Source of the DNA: an uncultured Roseovarius sp.
GTDB lineage: Bacteria; Pseudomonadota; Alphaproteobacteria; Rhodobacterales; Rhodobacteraceae
Assembly (NCBI RefSeq): GCF_947489715.1
Contig: NZ_CANLER010000010.1
Coordinates: 108,081-172,080, forward strand
DNA length: 64,000 nucleotides
Direction of reading: 5' to 3'
In this document: piece after piece, positions 56,918 through 64,000 of the stretch
Layout: the number at the start of each line of letters is the position of its first letter
Numbering within the stretch: position 1 is the first letter of the stretch
The notes under the pieces: model-generated
The model's input: the letters and a program-made list of their open reading frames with translations, nothing else
What the model was told of the DNA's origin: nothing
Database searches by the model: none
Made by a program: the position numbers and the translations under genes

Positions 56918-57949
56918 ATGAGAAAGATTTTTGGTGCAGCAGCCATTGCTTGCAGCCTGACTACAGCGGTGCAGGCGGCCAGCTTTACCGACGTTTACAC
57001 CAGTTTTTACAGTTTCGGTGACAGCCTGAGCGATGACGGGAAGTTCACCCAGCTGGACCCGCCAAGCTTTGGTGGTCGTTTTAGCAACGGGCTGGTCTGG
57101 GCAGAACATATCGAGGATCAATTTGTCGCCGCGCGCAGGGACACTGGTAATCTGGCGCTTGGCGGTGCCACGGCGGGGGATGTAAACCTGCGCCCCAGCG
57201 GGCCGTTGTCGACGTTTAAAGGGCAGGTGGCAGTCTTCGCAAACTCGCTGCGAACAGGCTTGGGCCTGCCCACGCGCGTCCTGCCGAGTGTGGAAGTCAA
57301 ATCGACTGGACCACAGCCTGGTGCAAACCCCCTGTTATCTGTCTGGTTCGGCGCAAATGATATCTTCCAGGGTTTCAATCCGATCTCCGCCGCTGATGCG
57401 GTCGCAGATGGTATCCGGTTGCTGAATTCGATCGACAAGAACGTGTTTGACGACTTTCTTGTCGTCGCCTTGCCTGACCTGGGCAAGACACCTGCCTTTG
57501 CTGGGGCGGATTCAGCAGGTGCTACGTTTGCCTCCAACCTGTTCAACGCGCAATTGGCGAGGCATCTTCGTGCGCTCAGGATTGAAGGTTTGAACATTGT
57601 CGGCTTTGATCCTGGCACGGTGGTCCAGCAAATTCTCGATAGCATCGACGCGGGCACATTCAATTTTGGCATCTTGGACGCCGAAAACCCGTGCACGCTT
57701 AGCGTTGGCGCGTTTCTTGATCCAAACGTCACCAATCCGGGTAGCTGTCTGGACCTTGGGATCGACCCTGATCGGCTGTTGTTCGTAGACGGGGTGCACC
57801 CGAACGCTGTTGCCCACAAACTTTTTGCCGAAGAGGTGGGGCGTTCGATTGATGCAAACATTGCAGCGGTTCCTGTCCCGGCGACCCTTCCGCTGATGCT
57901 TGTTGTGCTTGCGGGCTTTGGCATGATCGCACGGCGCCGTTCAGCCTGA
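56918..57949 (+). CDS. GDSL-type esterase/lipase with VPxPA-CTERM sorting signal
   Basis: A 343-residue SGNH hydrolase: signal peptide (AAAIACSLTTAVQA), block I SFGDSLSDDGKF with the catalytic Ser near residue 35, NLALGGATAGD (block II Gly), FGANDIF near 145 (block III Asn) and DGVHPNAVAH near 291 (catalytic Asp/His). The C terminus, VPVPATLPLML, a hydrophobic helix and ARRRSA, is a VPLPA-CTERM-type anchoring signal. Likely surface-exposed or exosortase-processed. A hairpin terminator follows. Confidence 0.9.
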   Translation: MRKIFGAAAIACSLTTAVQAASFTDVYTSFYSFGDSLSDDGKFTQLDPPSFGGRFSNGLVWAEHIEDQFVAARRDTGNLALGGATAGDVNLRPSGPLSTFKGQVAVFANSLRTGLGLPTRVLPSVEVKSTGPQPGANPLLSVWFGANDIFQGFNPISAADAVADGIRLLNSIDKNVFDDFLVVALPDLGKTPAFAGADSAGATFASNLFNAQLARHLRALRIEGLNIVGFDPGTVVQQILDSIDAGTFNFGILDAENPCTLSVGAFLDPNVTNPGSCLDLGIDPDRLLFVDGVHPNAVAHKLFAEEVGRSIDANIAAVPVPATLPLMLVVLAGFGMIARRRSA

Positions 57950-57972
57950 ATTCAATCCAATCTGCTAATCAG

Positions 57973-58000
57973 AGCTCCGGTGGAAACGCCGGAGCTTTTT
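57973..58000 (+). terminator. Rho-independent terminator with GAAA tetraloop
   Basis: 10-bp stem AGCTCCGGTG / CGCCGGAGCT (one T-G pair) closed by GAAA, then TTTT. It ends the GDSL hydrolase transcript. Confidence 0.9.
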
Positions 58001-58112
58001 CGTTTCGCCTGCGCAACGGATCAAATTCGCAAAAGGTATGGTTTTCCTTACGGGGCGGTTTCGTGGTTTTTTCCCCATGAAACACACCGCCTCCTTGGTC
58101 ATATTCAGGGTG

Positions 58113-58150
58113 TAACAAGTTGGGGGCTAACAAGCCTTTGGGGGTAACAG
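58113..58150. repeat. Short tandem repeat TAACAAG..GGGGG
   Basis: TAACAAGTTGGGGG at 58113, then TAACAAGCCTTTGGGGG at 58128, then TAACAG at 58145. An imperfect tandem unit lying between two related hairpins. Confidence 0.45.
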
Positions 58151-58192
58151 TTTCTGGTGCACGCCACTACTCACGGAATGTCTGTGCATCAG

Positions 58193-58216
58193 GGCCTCGG
58201 TGGAAACGCCGGGGCC
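58193..58216. other. Second hairpin with GAAA tetraloop
   Basis: Stem GGCCTCGGTG / CGCCGGGGCC with GAAA loop, sharing CGGTGGAAACGCCGG with the terminator at 57973. It lies just past the stop of the minus-strand AsnC gene. The T tail is weak (ATCTGCTTTT), so it is a likely duplicated or weak terminator. Confidence 0.5.
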
Positions 58217-58225
58217 ATCTGCTTT

Positions 58226-58684
58226 TCAGATCGGTAAGGCTGTTGTCTTGAAAACCGTCCGCAGGGCGAAGCTGGATTGCATCTTGGCCACCCCCGGTAG
58301 CCGCGTCAGGTACTGACGGTGGATGCGGGCAAAATCCTCGGTATCTTCGGCAACGACCTTAAGGATGTAGTCGGCGGCACCAGCAGTCAGGTGGCATTCC
58401 AGTACGTCGGGAATGCGCTGAACCGCTTTTTCGAATGCTTCCAACACCTCATCCGCTTGGGTCGATAACGTGATTTCGACAAAGATCGTCGCCGGCACGC
58501 CCATTTTGCGCGCATCGAGCAGGGCAACGTAATCGCGGATATACCCCTCAACCTCCAATCGTTGCACGCGCCGGTGGCAGGCGCTTGCCGACAGATTCAC
58601 CTTGTCGGCCAGGTCGGCATTTGAAATCCGCCCCTTGCGTTGTAATTCACTAAGCAGGCGACGATCAGTCGGGTCCAGGGACAT
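58226..58684 (-). CDS. Lrp/AsnC family regulator of alanine dehydrogenase
   Basis: A 152-residue Lrp-like regulator: winged HTH at residues 5-50 (DRRLLSELQRKGRISNADLADKVNLSASACHRRVQRL) and a RAM domain (ILKVVAEDTEDFARIHRQYLTRLPGV). Divergent from ald across 140 bp; AldR-type Lrp proteins activate ald in response to alanine in several bacteria. An 11-bp palindrome ATTCG-T-CGAAT (58714-58724) lies in the shared region. Confidence 0.93.
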   Translation of the reverse strand: MSLDPTDRRLLSELQRKGRISNADLADKVNLSASACHRRVQRLEVEGYIRDYVALLDARKMGVPATIFVEITLSTQADEVLEAFEKAVQRIPDVLECHLTAGAADYILKVVAEDTEDFARIHRQYLTRLPGVAKMQSSFALRTVFKTTALPI

Positions 58685-58713
58685 TTGCGCAAGGTCTTTC
58701 GTATAATGTGGAC

Positions 58714-58724
58714 ATTCGTCGAAT
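58714..58724. promoter_or_regulatory. Small palindrome in the AsnC/ald divergent region
   Basis: ATTCG-T-CGAAT with AT-rich flanks, a plausible Lrp-type site. It lies about 100 bp before ald and 30 bp before the regulator start. Confidence 0.4.
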
Positions 58725-58824
58725 ATTATTCACATTAATCGCTGGCTGACGAGGGTAATTTCAATCCAATTGCGCGCGTCTTGCGACACTATGGGCCAAA
58801 TTCAGGAATGAAGAGGAGACTTCC

Positions 58825-59943
58825 ATGAAGATCGGATGCCCGACCGAAATCAAACCACAGGAATTCCGTGTAGGCATGACGCCCAATGCTGCGCAGGAGG
58901 CGGTTGCGCATGGCCATGAGGTCATCATTCAGGCCGGTGCTGGTAGAGGTGCTGGATTCGAGGATGAGGATTACGTTGCTGCTGGTGCCGCGATCATTGA
59001 CACCGCCGAAGAGATTTTCGCCTCGGCCGATATGATCGTGAAGGTGAAGGAACCGCAGGCCATCGAACGCAAGATGCTGCGCGAAGGCCAGCTGCTGTTC
59101 ACCTACCTGCACCTGGCGCCCGATCCCGAGCAAACCAAGGACCTGCTGGAAAGCGGCTGCACCGCGATTGCCTATGAGACCGTGACCGATGATCGTGGTG
59201 GCCTGCCACTGCTGGCCCCGATGTCCGAGGTTGCTGGCCGTCTTGCGCCTCAAGTTGGTGCGTGGACATTGCAAAAAGCCAATGGTGGGCGTGGCGTTTT
59301 GATGGGCGGCGTACCGGGCGTTGGTCCGGCGCGCGTTGTCGTCATCGGGGGTGGTGTCGTTGGCACCCACGCGGCCAAGATCGCGGCAGGCATGGGCGCG
59401 GATGTGACGGTTCTTGACCGTTCGTTGCCCCGACTTCGGTATCTGGATGATGTCTTTGGCGGTACTTTCCGCACCGGATATTCGTCGGCAGGCCTGCTGG
59501 CCGAACACCTGACCCAGGCGGACATGGTGATTGGTGCGGTTCTGATCCCCGGGGCCGAAGCCCCCAAGCTGGTGCGCCGCGAACAATTCCCCAGCATGAA
59601 GCCCGGCTCCGTACTGGTGGACGTTGCCATCGACCAGGGTGGCTGCTTTGAAACCTCCAAGGCCACGACCCATGCTGATCCGATCTACGAGGTGGACGGT
59701 ATCATGCATTACTGTGTGGCCAACATGCCGGGGGCGGTTGCGCGCACCTCGACTATCGCGCTTGGCAATGCCACCATGCCATTCATGCTGTCGTTGGCCG
59801 ACAAGGGTTGGAAACAGGCCTGCGCCGACGACAAACACCTGCTGAATGGTCTGAACGTGCATGCCGGTCAACTGACCTATTATGCGGTCGGCAAGGCGCT
59901 TGGCATCGACGTCATTTCGCCCGAGAAGGTGATCAAAAGCTAG
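58825..59943 (+). CDS. ald: Alanine dehydrogenase
   Basis: NAD-dependent interconversion of L-alanine with pyruvate and ammonia. 372 residues. N-terminal [18 protein letters not shown], substrate-contact block [20 protein letters not shown] motif [28 protein letters not shown] near residue 170 and the catalytic [21 protein letters not shown] near 270. ATG 58825 behind GAGGAG. Regulated by the divergent Lrp-type gene by analogy to AldR. Confidence 0.97.
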   Translation: MKIGCPTEIKPQEFRVGMTPNAAQEAVAHGHEVIIQAGAGRGAGFEDEDYVAAGAAIIDTAEEIFASADMIVKVKEPQAIERKMLREGQLLFTYLHLAPDPEQTKDLLESGCTAIAYETVTDDRGGLPLLAPMSEVAGRLAPQVGAWTLQKANGGRGVLMGGVPGVGPARVVVIGGGVVGTHAAKIAAGMGADVTVLDRSLPRLRYLDDVFGGTFRTGYSSAGLLAEHLTQADMVIGAVLIPGAEAPKLVRREQFPSMKPGSVLVDVAIDQGGCFETSKATTHADPIYEVDGIMHYCVANMPGAVARTSTIALGNATMPFMLSLADKGWKQACADDKHLLNGLNVHAGQLTYYAVGKALGIDVISPEKVIKS

Positions 59944-59946
59944 AAT

Positions 59947-61488
59947 CTATTGTGAGATATCGGCACCGCCCTCAGCGGTGCGCCGGGCGATGAAATCGTC
60001 CATCTCTTCCAGCCGCGCGGGGTCAAACCCGGGCGGCTGATATGCGTTCAGAGTCTCGTGCCAGATCTGATTGGCGCGGGTGGTCGTATCGACTGCTCCG
60101 CGTTCGCTCCAGTTCTCAAAATTGCTCCAATCCGACAGCAGGGGCGAATAGAACGCTGTCTCGAACCTCTCAAGCGTATGCTGCGTGCCAAAGAAGTGGC
60201 CGCCATGGCCGACATCGGCAATCGCCTCGAGCCCCAGTGTGGCGTCGCTTACTTCAAGCGGTTTGAAGAGTTCTGCAAACATCTGCAGCACTTCGACATC
60301 AATGATGAATTTCTCGGCTGAAATTGTCAGACCGCCCTCCAGCCAGCCCGCACCGTGCAGCAGCAGGTTGGTGCCACCCATCAGCGCGCCCCAAAGTGAC
60401 ATCTGGCTTTCATAGGCCGCCTGGGCGTCGGGCGCGTTCGACGCCGTGGGCGCCGAAGACCGGAGCGGCAGGTTGTACCGTCGTGCCAGCTGTCCCGAGG
60501 CAAAGGCGGCCTTCACGTATTCCGGCGTGCCAAAGGCAGGGGCGCCAGTCTTCATGTCCACGTTGCTAGTGAAACTGCCATAGCAGACGGGGGCGCCGGG
60601 GCGGACAATCTGACTAAGGCAGAGCCCGGCCAGCGCCTCGGCATTCTGCATGACAAGGGCGCCCGCGATGGTGACCGGTGCCATTGCACCTGCAAGCGTA
60701 AAGGGGGTCAGAACCATCATTTGCCCCGCGCGGGCACTGTCAATAATGCCTCGGCACATCAACTCGTCCAGTTGCAGTGGGGAGTTCGAGTTTGCGACCG
60801 AATAACAGGTTGGCGTATTCAGGAATTCGTCGTGGGTCAGGCCGTTCGCGATGCGCAGGATCTCGTAACTGTCTGCGATCGCTTGCTGCCCCCGGAAGTA
60901 GACGAAGGGGATTTTCTCGGTCAGCGTCATGACGGAACGCGCCATGGTGAGATGGCGCAGATTGATCGGTACATCCTGCGGTTCGACCACGGGGCCAAAC
61001 AAATGGATCACGTCAAAACTCTGCGCTACCTTACAGAATTTATCGAAATCCGCCTGTGTGCCGGGGCGGCGACCGCCCTGTAGATCAGAGCAATTGGGAG
61101 AGCCCGCCGAAGTCGTGATACCCACATTGCGTCCACCGATGATGACATTGCGATCACTCGCCCGGCTTTTGAGTGTCACGGCAGAAGGAGCCTGCCCGAT
61201 CAAATCCATCACAAGATCGGGGTCGAAATGGATCACGTTATCTGCGCCCGACGTCATGCCCGCGTTGAGATAATGGGCGCGCGCCGGATCGCTGAGAACC
61301 CTGATGCCTGTGTCCCGCAGCACTTTGAGTGACGCAAGATGAATTTCCTCAATCTGGTCGGCACTGAATTGTTCAATGGGGGGATAGGGGTTGACCCATT
61401 GCCGCCAGGCTTTGTCGAATTGCTTGACTGCCTCGCTTTGACGTTTGGCTGCTCGTCCGCGACGTCCACCGCTGCGCTGGCCCGTCAT
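59947..61488 (-). CDS. MttB-family (trimethylamine methyltransferase-like) protein, non-pyrrolysine
   Basis: A 513-residue TIM-barrel methyltransferase of the MttB superfamily. Characterised members without pyrrolysine, such as MtgB, demethylate glycine betaine or related quaternary amines onto a corrinoid protein. The frame has no internal amber codon, so pyrrolysine is not used. Landmarks: basic N terminus GGRRGRAAKRQ, GIRVLSDPARAHYL near residue 62, TTSAGSPNCSDLQGG near 122 and LLHGAGWLEGGLTISAEKFIID near 400. No corrinoid protein gene is near. Its start overlaps the TetR-gene stop by 4 bp. Confidence 0.88.
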   Translation of the reverse strand: MTGQRSGGRRGRAAKRQSEAVKQFDKAWRQWVNPYPPIEQFSADQIEEIHLASLKVLRDTGIRVLSDPARAHYLNAGMTSGADNVIHFDPDLVMDLIGQAPSAVTLKSRASDRNVIIGGRNVGITTSAGSPNCSDLQGGRRPGTQADFDKFCKVAQSFDVIHLFGPVVEPQDVPINLRHLTMARSVMTLTEKIPFVYFRGQQAIADSYEILRIANGLTHDEFLNTPTCYSVANSNSPLQLDELMCRGIIDSARAGQMMVLTPFTLAGAMAPVTIAGALVMQNAEALAGLCLSQIVRPGAPVCYGSFTSNVDMKTGAPAFGTPEYVKAAFASGQLARRYNLPLRSSAPTASNAPDAQAAYESQMSLWGALMGGTNLLLHGAGWLEGGLTISAEKFIIDVEVLQMFAELFKPLEVSDATLGLEAIADVGHGGHFFGTQHTLERFETAFYSPLLSDWSNFENWSERGAVDTTTRANQIWHETLNAYQPPGFDPARLEEMDDFIARRTAEGGADISQ

Positions 61489-62126
61489 TTCGGCATGTCC
61501 TTTTCCAGAAATTTCTCGATCTGGCGCGCCGCAATATCGGCATTGATCTCGCGTCCGGTAAAGCTGAGAAAATAGGCCGAGAGATAGCTTAACCGATCGG
61601 CCATCGGCTCTTGCACATTCAGCGCGTAGTAACTGAGTTGGGTGAAATAGATGATCCGAGCACGAATGAACGCTTCGGTCGGGTCATAGTGGTGACGCTG
61701 AAAGAAGTCGGAGATTGCGGCGACACGTGCGTCATCTTCGGCCTGCAGGGACGCGCGCAAATCATCGTCGTGGCGCGCCCAATCGCGGATGGCCTGATCA
61801 AGCTGCGGGTCGAATCGTGTGTGATCCGTCCAGACGGAAAACAACGCCAGAATGCCATCATCCAGTGTCTCAGTGTCGGCGATGGCTTCGACCATGACGC
61901 CGGTATTGCGTGAGCGCCACTCTTTCAGCAGGGCATCCAAAAGCGCCTCGCGGCTGTCAAAGTGCCAGTAAAAGCTACCACGCGTGACATTCATTTTTCG
62001 TGCCAAAACCGTGATCTGTATCGCCTCGATTCCGTCTGAAATCAGCATTTCAAGGGCGGTCTGAATCCAGTCATCGCCAGTCAGGCGTATTTGACGATCA
62101 GGCTGAGGGCGTCGCGAATGCAAGGT
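61485..62126 (-). CDS. TetR-family regulator of the MttB cluster
   Basis: About 213 residues: an N-terminal HTH at residues 20-60 (WIQTALEMLISDGIEAIQITVLARKMNVTRGSFYWHFDSREALLDALL), then a helical ligand domain. The start is taken at GTG 62126, with GGAAA upstream; the open frame reaches a TTG at 62186 inside the operator region. It is co-transcribed with mttB (4-bp overlap) and divergent from the cupin-DAO pair. It probably binds the two repeats at 62141-62174. Confidence 0.88.
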   Translation of the reverse strand, partial: TLHSRRPQPDRQIRLTGDDWIQTALEMLISDGIEAIQITVLARKMNVTRGSFYWHFDSREALLDALLKEWRSRNTGVMVEAIADTETLDDGILALFSVWTDHTRFDPQLDQAIRDWARHDDDLRASLQAEDDARVAAISDFFQRHHYDPTEAFIRARIIYFTQLSYYALNVQEPMADRLSYLSAYFLSFTGREINADIAARQIEKFLEKDMPK

Positions 62127-62140
62127 CACGGGCGTTTTCC

Positions 62141-62174
62141 ATACAGGGTTGCATGGATCAATACAGGGCTGTAT
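62141..62174. promoter_or_regulatory. Tandem TetR-type operators
   Basis: ATACAGGGTTGCAT (62141-62154) and ATACAGGGCTGTAT (62161-62174), exactly 20 bp apart. The second has ATACAG / CTGTAT arms around a GG centre, and the first matches it at 12 of 14 positions. They lie between the divergent TetR and cupin genes. Confidence 0.65.
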
Positions 62175-62177
62175 GTT
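62149..62177 (+). promoter_or_regulatory. Promoter of the cupin-DAO operon
   Basis: TTGCAT (-35, 62149-62154), a 17-bp spacer, TATGTT (-10, 62172-62177); ATG of the cupin is at 62207 behind GAGGA. Both operator copies overlap this promoter, so bound repressor would block it. Confidence 0.55.
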
Positions 62178-62206
62178 CCGCGTCAATATCTTTGCGAGGA
62201 CATACG

Positions 62207-62560
62207 ATGGCCGACAAAGCTCCTGCGCGCGTTACATCTCTTTCAGCGGCAAAATTCATGCCGCGGTTTGAATATGGCCACATGGCCCAGGCCTCGGTCG
62301 TGACGGGAACCGGCGAAGATGGCACCCGTCTTGGCAGCGGGTTCGTGCGGATGAAAGACGCCTCGATCCCCTGGACCGTTCAATATGATGAGGTGATTTT
62401 GGTGCTGGAAGGTGAATTGACCGTGCGCACCCGTGACGGCGACCTTAGGGCTGGACCGATGGACTGCATCTGGTTGCCCAATGGAACCGAGCTGACCTAT
62501 GTCGCCGTGTCTGCGTTGATGTTCTATGCCATTGAGCCAGCCAACTGGGCCGAAGGGTAA
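62207..62560 (+). CDS. Cupin-fold protein, EutQ-like
   Basis: A 117-residue single-domain cupin: VQYDEVILVLEGELTVRTRDGDLRAGPMDCIWLPNGTELTY holds the two cupin motifs, with few His metal ligands, as in EutQ-like proteins. It might bind a metabolite or act as an accessory of the oxidoreductase that follows 3 bp downstream. Start ATG 62207 with GAGGA 7 bp upstream. First gene of the TetR-controlled operon. Confidence 0.85.
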   Translation: MADKAPARVTSLSAAKFMPRFEYGHMAQASVVTGTGEDGTRLGSGFVRMKDASIPWTVQYDEVILVLEGELTVRTRDGDLRAGPMDCIWLPNGTELTYVAVSALMFYAIEPANWAEG

Positions 62561-62563
62561 GCC

Positions 62564-63880
62564 ATGAAAATCAATCGCCTTCCCAAGGATGACAAGACAA
62601 ATGGTTGGAGCGCGATCCTGCCTGAGCGGCAGCCTAAGCCGTCAGTTCAGCGAGATACCAGCGCTGACTGGATCGTGCTTGGCGCGGGTTATGCCGGGTT
62701 GGCGGCGGCGCGACGATTGGCCGAAAACTGCCCTGATCAGCGGATTGTCCTGATTGAAGCCGGGCACGCTGGCGAAAACGCGTCGGGGCGAAATTCGGGC
62801 TTTGGCATAGATCTGCCGCATAATGTTGGCTCGTCTCTGGATGAACTGGAGGGTTCGCACCGTTTCATGCGGTTGGCGCGAATGGCAATCGATCATCTGG
62901 AAGAGAGTGTTCAGCGGCACGGCATTGAATGCGATTGGACCCGTGACGGCAAGTATCACACGGCGGTTTCACCACGCGGTACAAAGGACGTGCTGGAGCC
63001 GTTCGTGAAGGAACTGGATGCGCTGAAAGAGCCATTCACCTGGATCGAGGGGGATGCGCTGCGGGCAAAGCTGGGCTCGGACCATTTTACCGCAGCGGTC
63101 TACACACCGGGTTGTGTTTTGATGAATCCTGCGGCGCTGACACGTGGGTTGGCGGATAATCTGCCCGAGAATGTGACGCTTTTCGAGAACTCACCCGTGA
63201 CCAGTGCGGTGTTTGAAAATGGGGTACAGTTCACCACGCCCGGTGGAACTGTCAGGGCGTCCAGGCTGATCATGGCGGCGAATGGATTTTCCGAGCAATT
63301 TGGTTTTTTCCCACGTCGGTTTCTGCATCTCGTAGCACATGCCAGCCTGTCGCGCCGCCTGACCAAAGCGGAACAGAGCGCTTATGGTGTCGATGCCGCG
63401 TGGGGTCTGACACCTGTGAACGCATTCGCGGGCATCACCATGCGCTATACCAACGACAATCGCATCCTGATTCGACAGGGGCTGAGCTATTGTCCGGGTC
63501 AGCGTGTGTCAGTTGCAGAGCAGGCCGCAGTCAAACGCCGCCACAAGGCGCTTTTTGATCAGCGATTTCCAATGCTGCCCGAGGTCGAAATGGAGCACAC
63601 CTGGAGCGGGATCGTCTGCCTGTCGCGCAATGGTGCACCGGGCTTTGGGCAACTGGCGCCAAACATCTGGTCTGCGGTGTGCCAGAACGCGGTCGGAGTA
63701 ACCAAGGGGACGTTTGGGGGTATCCTGGCAGCGGATATGGCGACCGGGCGTGACAACCCGTTGATCGCGGACATGCAGAGCCTTGGCGAACCAGAATTAT
63801 TGCCACACCGGCCCTTTCTAGATTTGGGCGTGCGCGCGCGATTTCAGTGGGAGTTGTGGACCAACCGGCACGAGGCGTGA
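62564..63880 (+). CDS. DAO-family FAD-dependent oxidoreductase
   Basis: A 438-residue flavoenzyme of the glycine/D-amino acid oxidase family: VLGAGYAGLAAARRLAENCP near residue 38, ENASGRNSGFGIDLP near 73 and a C-terminal WSGIVCLSRNGAPGFGQL near 348. The N-terminal ~30 residues before the FAD motif are unusual. Substrates of such enzymes include N-methylated amino acids and gamma-glutamyl amines, fitting the MttB neighbour. Expressed with the cupin. Confidence 0.9.
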   Translation: MKINRLPKDDKTNGWSAILPERQPKPSVQRDTSADWIVLGAGYAGLAAARRLAENCPDQRIVLIEAGHAGENASGRNSGFGIDLPHNVGSSLDELEGSHRFMRLARMAIDHLEESVQRHGIECDWTRDGKYHTAVSPRGTKDVLEPFVKELDALKEPFTWIEGDALRAKLGSDHFTAAVYTPGCVLMNPAALTRGLADNLPENVTLFENSPVTSAVFENGVQFTTPGGTVRASRLIMAANGFSEQFGFFPRRFLHLVAHASLSRRLTKAEQSAYGVDAAWGLTPVNAFAGITMRYTNDNRILIRQGLSYCPGQRVSVAEQAAVKRRHKALFDQRFPMLPEVEMEHTWSGIVCLSRNGAPGFGQLAPNIWSAVCQNAVGVTKGTFGGILAADMATGRDNPLIADMQSLGEPELLPHRPFLDLGVRARFQWELWTNRHEA

Positions 63881-63939
63881 GCCGGCCCCGCTTATTTACA
63901 GCAATGGAATCGACCGTTTTGCGGGACAAAACCGCCCTC

Positions 63940-63985
63940 GAATTCTCAGAATTTAATGGCTGCATTTCAAGCGTTCTGAGAATTC
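63940..63985. repeat. 12-bp perfect inverted repeat at the window end
   Basis: GAATTCTCAGAA (63940-63951) and TTCTGAGAATTC (63974-63985) with a 22-bp spacer, 60 bp after the DAO stop. It could be a transcript-end hairpin or a mobile element end; no T tract follows and no transposase is visible. Confidence 0.5.
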
Positions 63986-64000
63986 CGGGAGCTTAACTCT

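Noticed and set aside
59947..61488. Possible pyrrolysine codon in the MttB homologue
   Set aside because: The frame is open from start to stop without an internal TAG, so no pyrrolysine is encoded.

Overview
The window reads as a stretch of chromosome from a marine-type alphaproteobacterium of the Rhodobacteraceae (Roseobacter group). The evidence is the high GC content, the gene neighbourhoods (pmbA-cysQ, prfA-prmC-DUF4167, lptF-lptG-lptD-surA-pdxA-rsmA divergent from pepA-holC), two proteins with a VPLPA-type C-terminal sorting signal, and Roseobacter-style families such as DUF2125, DUF4399, DUF1499 and non-pyrrolysine MttB. I see no rRNA, tRNA, CRISPR array, prophage or transposase gene. 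Gene density is about one per kilobase, with many 1-14 bp overlaps that mark operons.

Layout. 1-2.5 kb: 3' part of leuS, then holA, with what looks like a 16-codon remnant of lptE between them. 2.5-10 kb: a GFA-domain protein behind two strong palindromes, a flavoprotein/MscS pair, an HNH protein, a Tat-exported multicopper oxidase, a SpoIIAA-like protein, and an SDR-crotonase-VOC operon. 10-15.4 kb: tandem DUF2125 paralogues, then pmbA and cysQ. 15.7-21.5 kb: a FadH-type dienoyl-CoA reductase, DUF4399, an ECF sigma/anti-sigma pair, a LysR regulator and an FMN reductase with four 11-bp phased repeats upstream. 21.5-31 kb: metabolic singles, mnmD divergent from a DAO-type oxidoreductase, a Slt-type transglycosylase, dapA, and an AGCS amino-acid symporter. 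31-36 kb: Lrp/AzlCD, a YghU-type GST, a His/Tyr/Arg-rich exported protein, class III alcohol dehydrogenase, an I78 inhibitor and a VPLPA-CTERM protein. 36-43.6 kb: mazG, an M20 amidohydrolase, an agmatinase preceded by an RBS-sequestering hairpin, prfA-prmC and a DUF4167 protein. 43.6-51.1 kb: the six-gene minus-strand operon lptF-lptG-lptD-surA-pdxA-rsmA. 51.2-58 kb: pepA-holC, asparaginase, pnp and a GDSL hydrolase. 58.2-64 kb: Lrp/ald (alanine dehydrogenase), then a TetR-controlled MttB/cupin/DAO cluster.

How genes work together. LptF, LptG, LptD and SurA serve outer-membrane biogenesis, while the partner LptE appears eroded at its usual locus. PrfA and PrmC form a release-factor/methylase pair. 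Two Lrp-type regulators sit divergent from amino-acid export (azlCD) and alanine catabolism (ald). The last cluster looks like a quaternary-amine or N-methyl-compound catabolic unit under a TetR repressor whose tandem operators overlap a recognisable promoter.

The most interesting non-genic structures are the 15-bp hairpin with a C-rich, quadruplex-capable loop in front of the agmatinase gene, the lptE remnant, the 11-bp phased repeats, and the tandem operators at 3074-3111 and 62141-62174. All calls were made by reading the sequence and from family knowledge; no database search was run.
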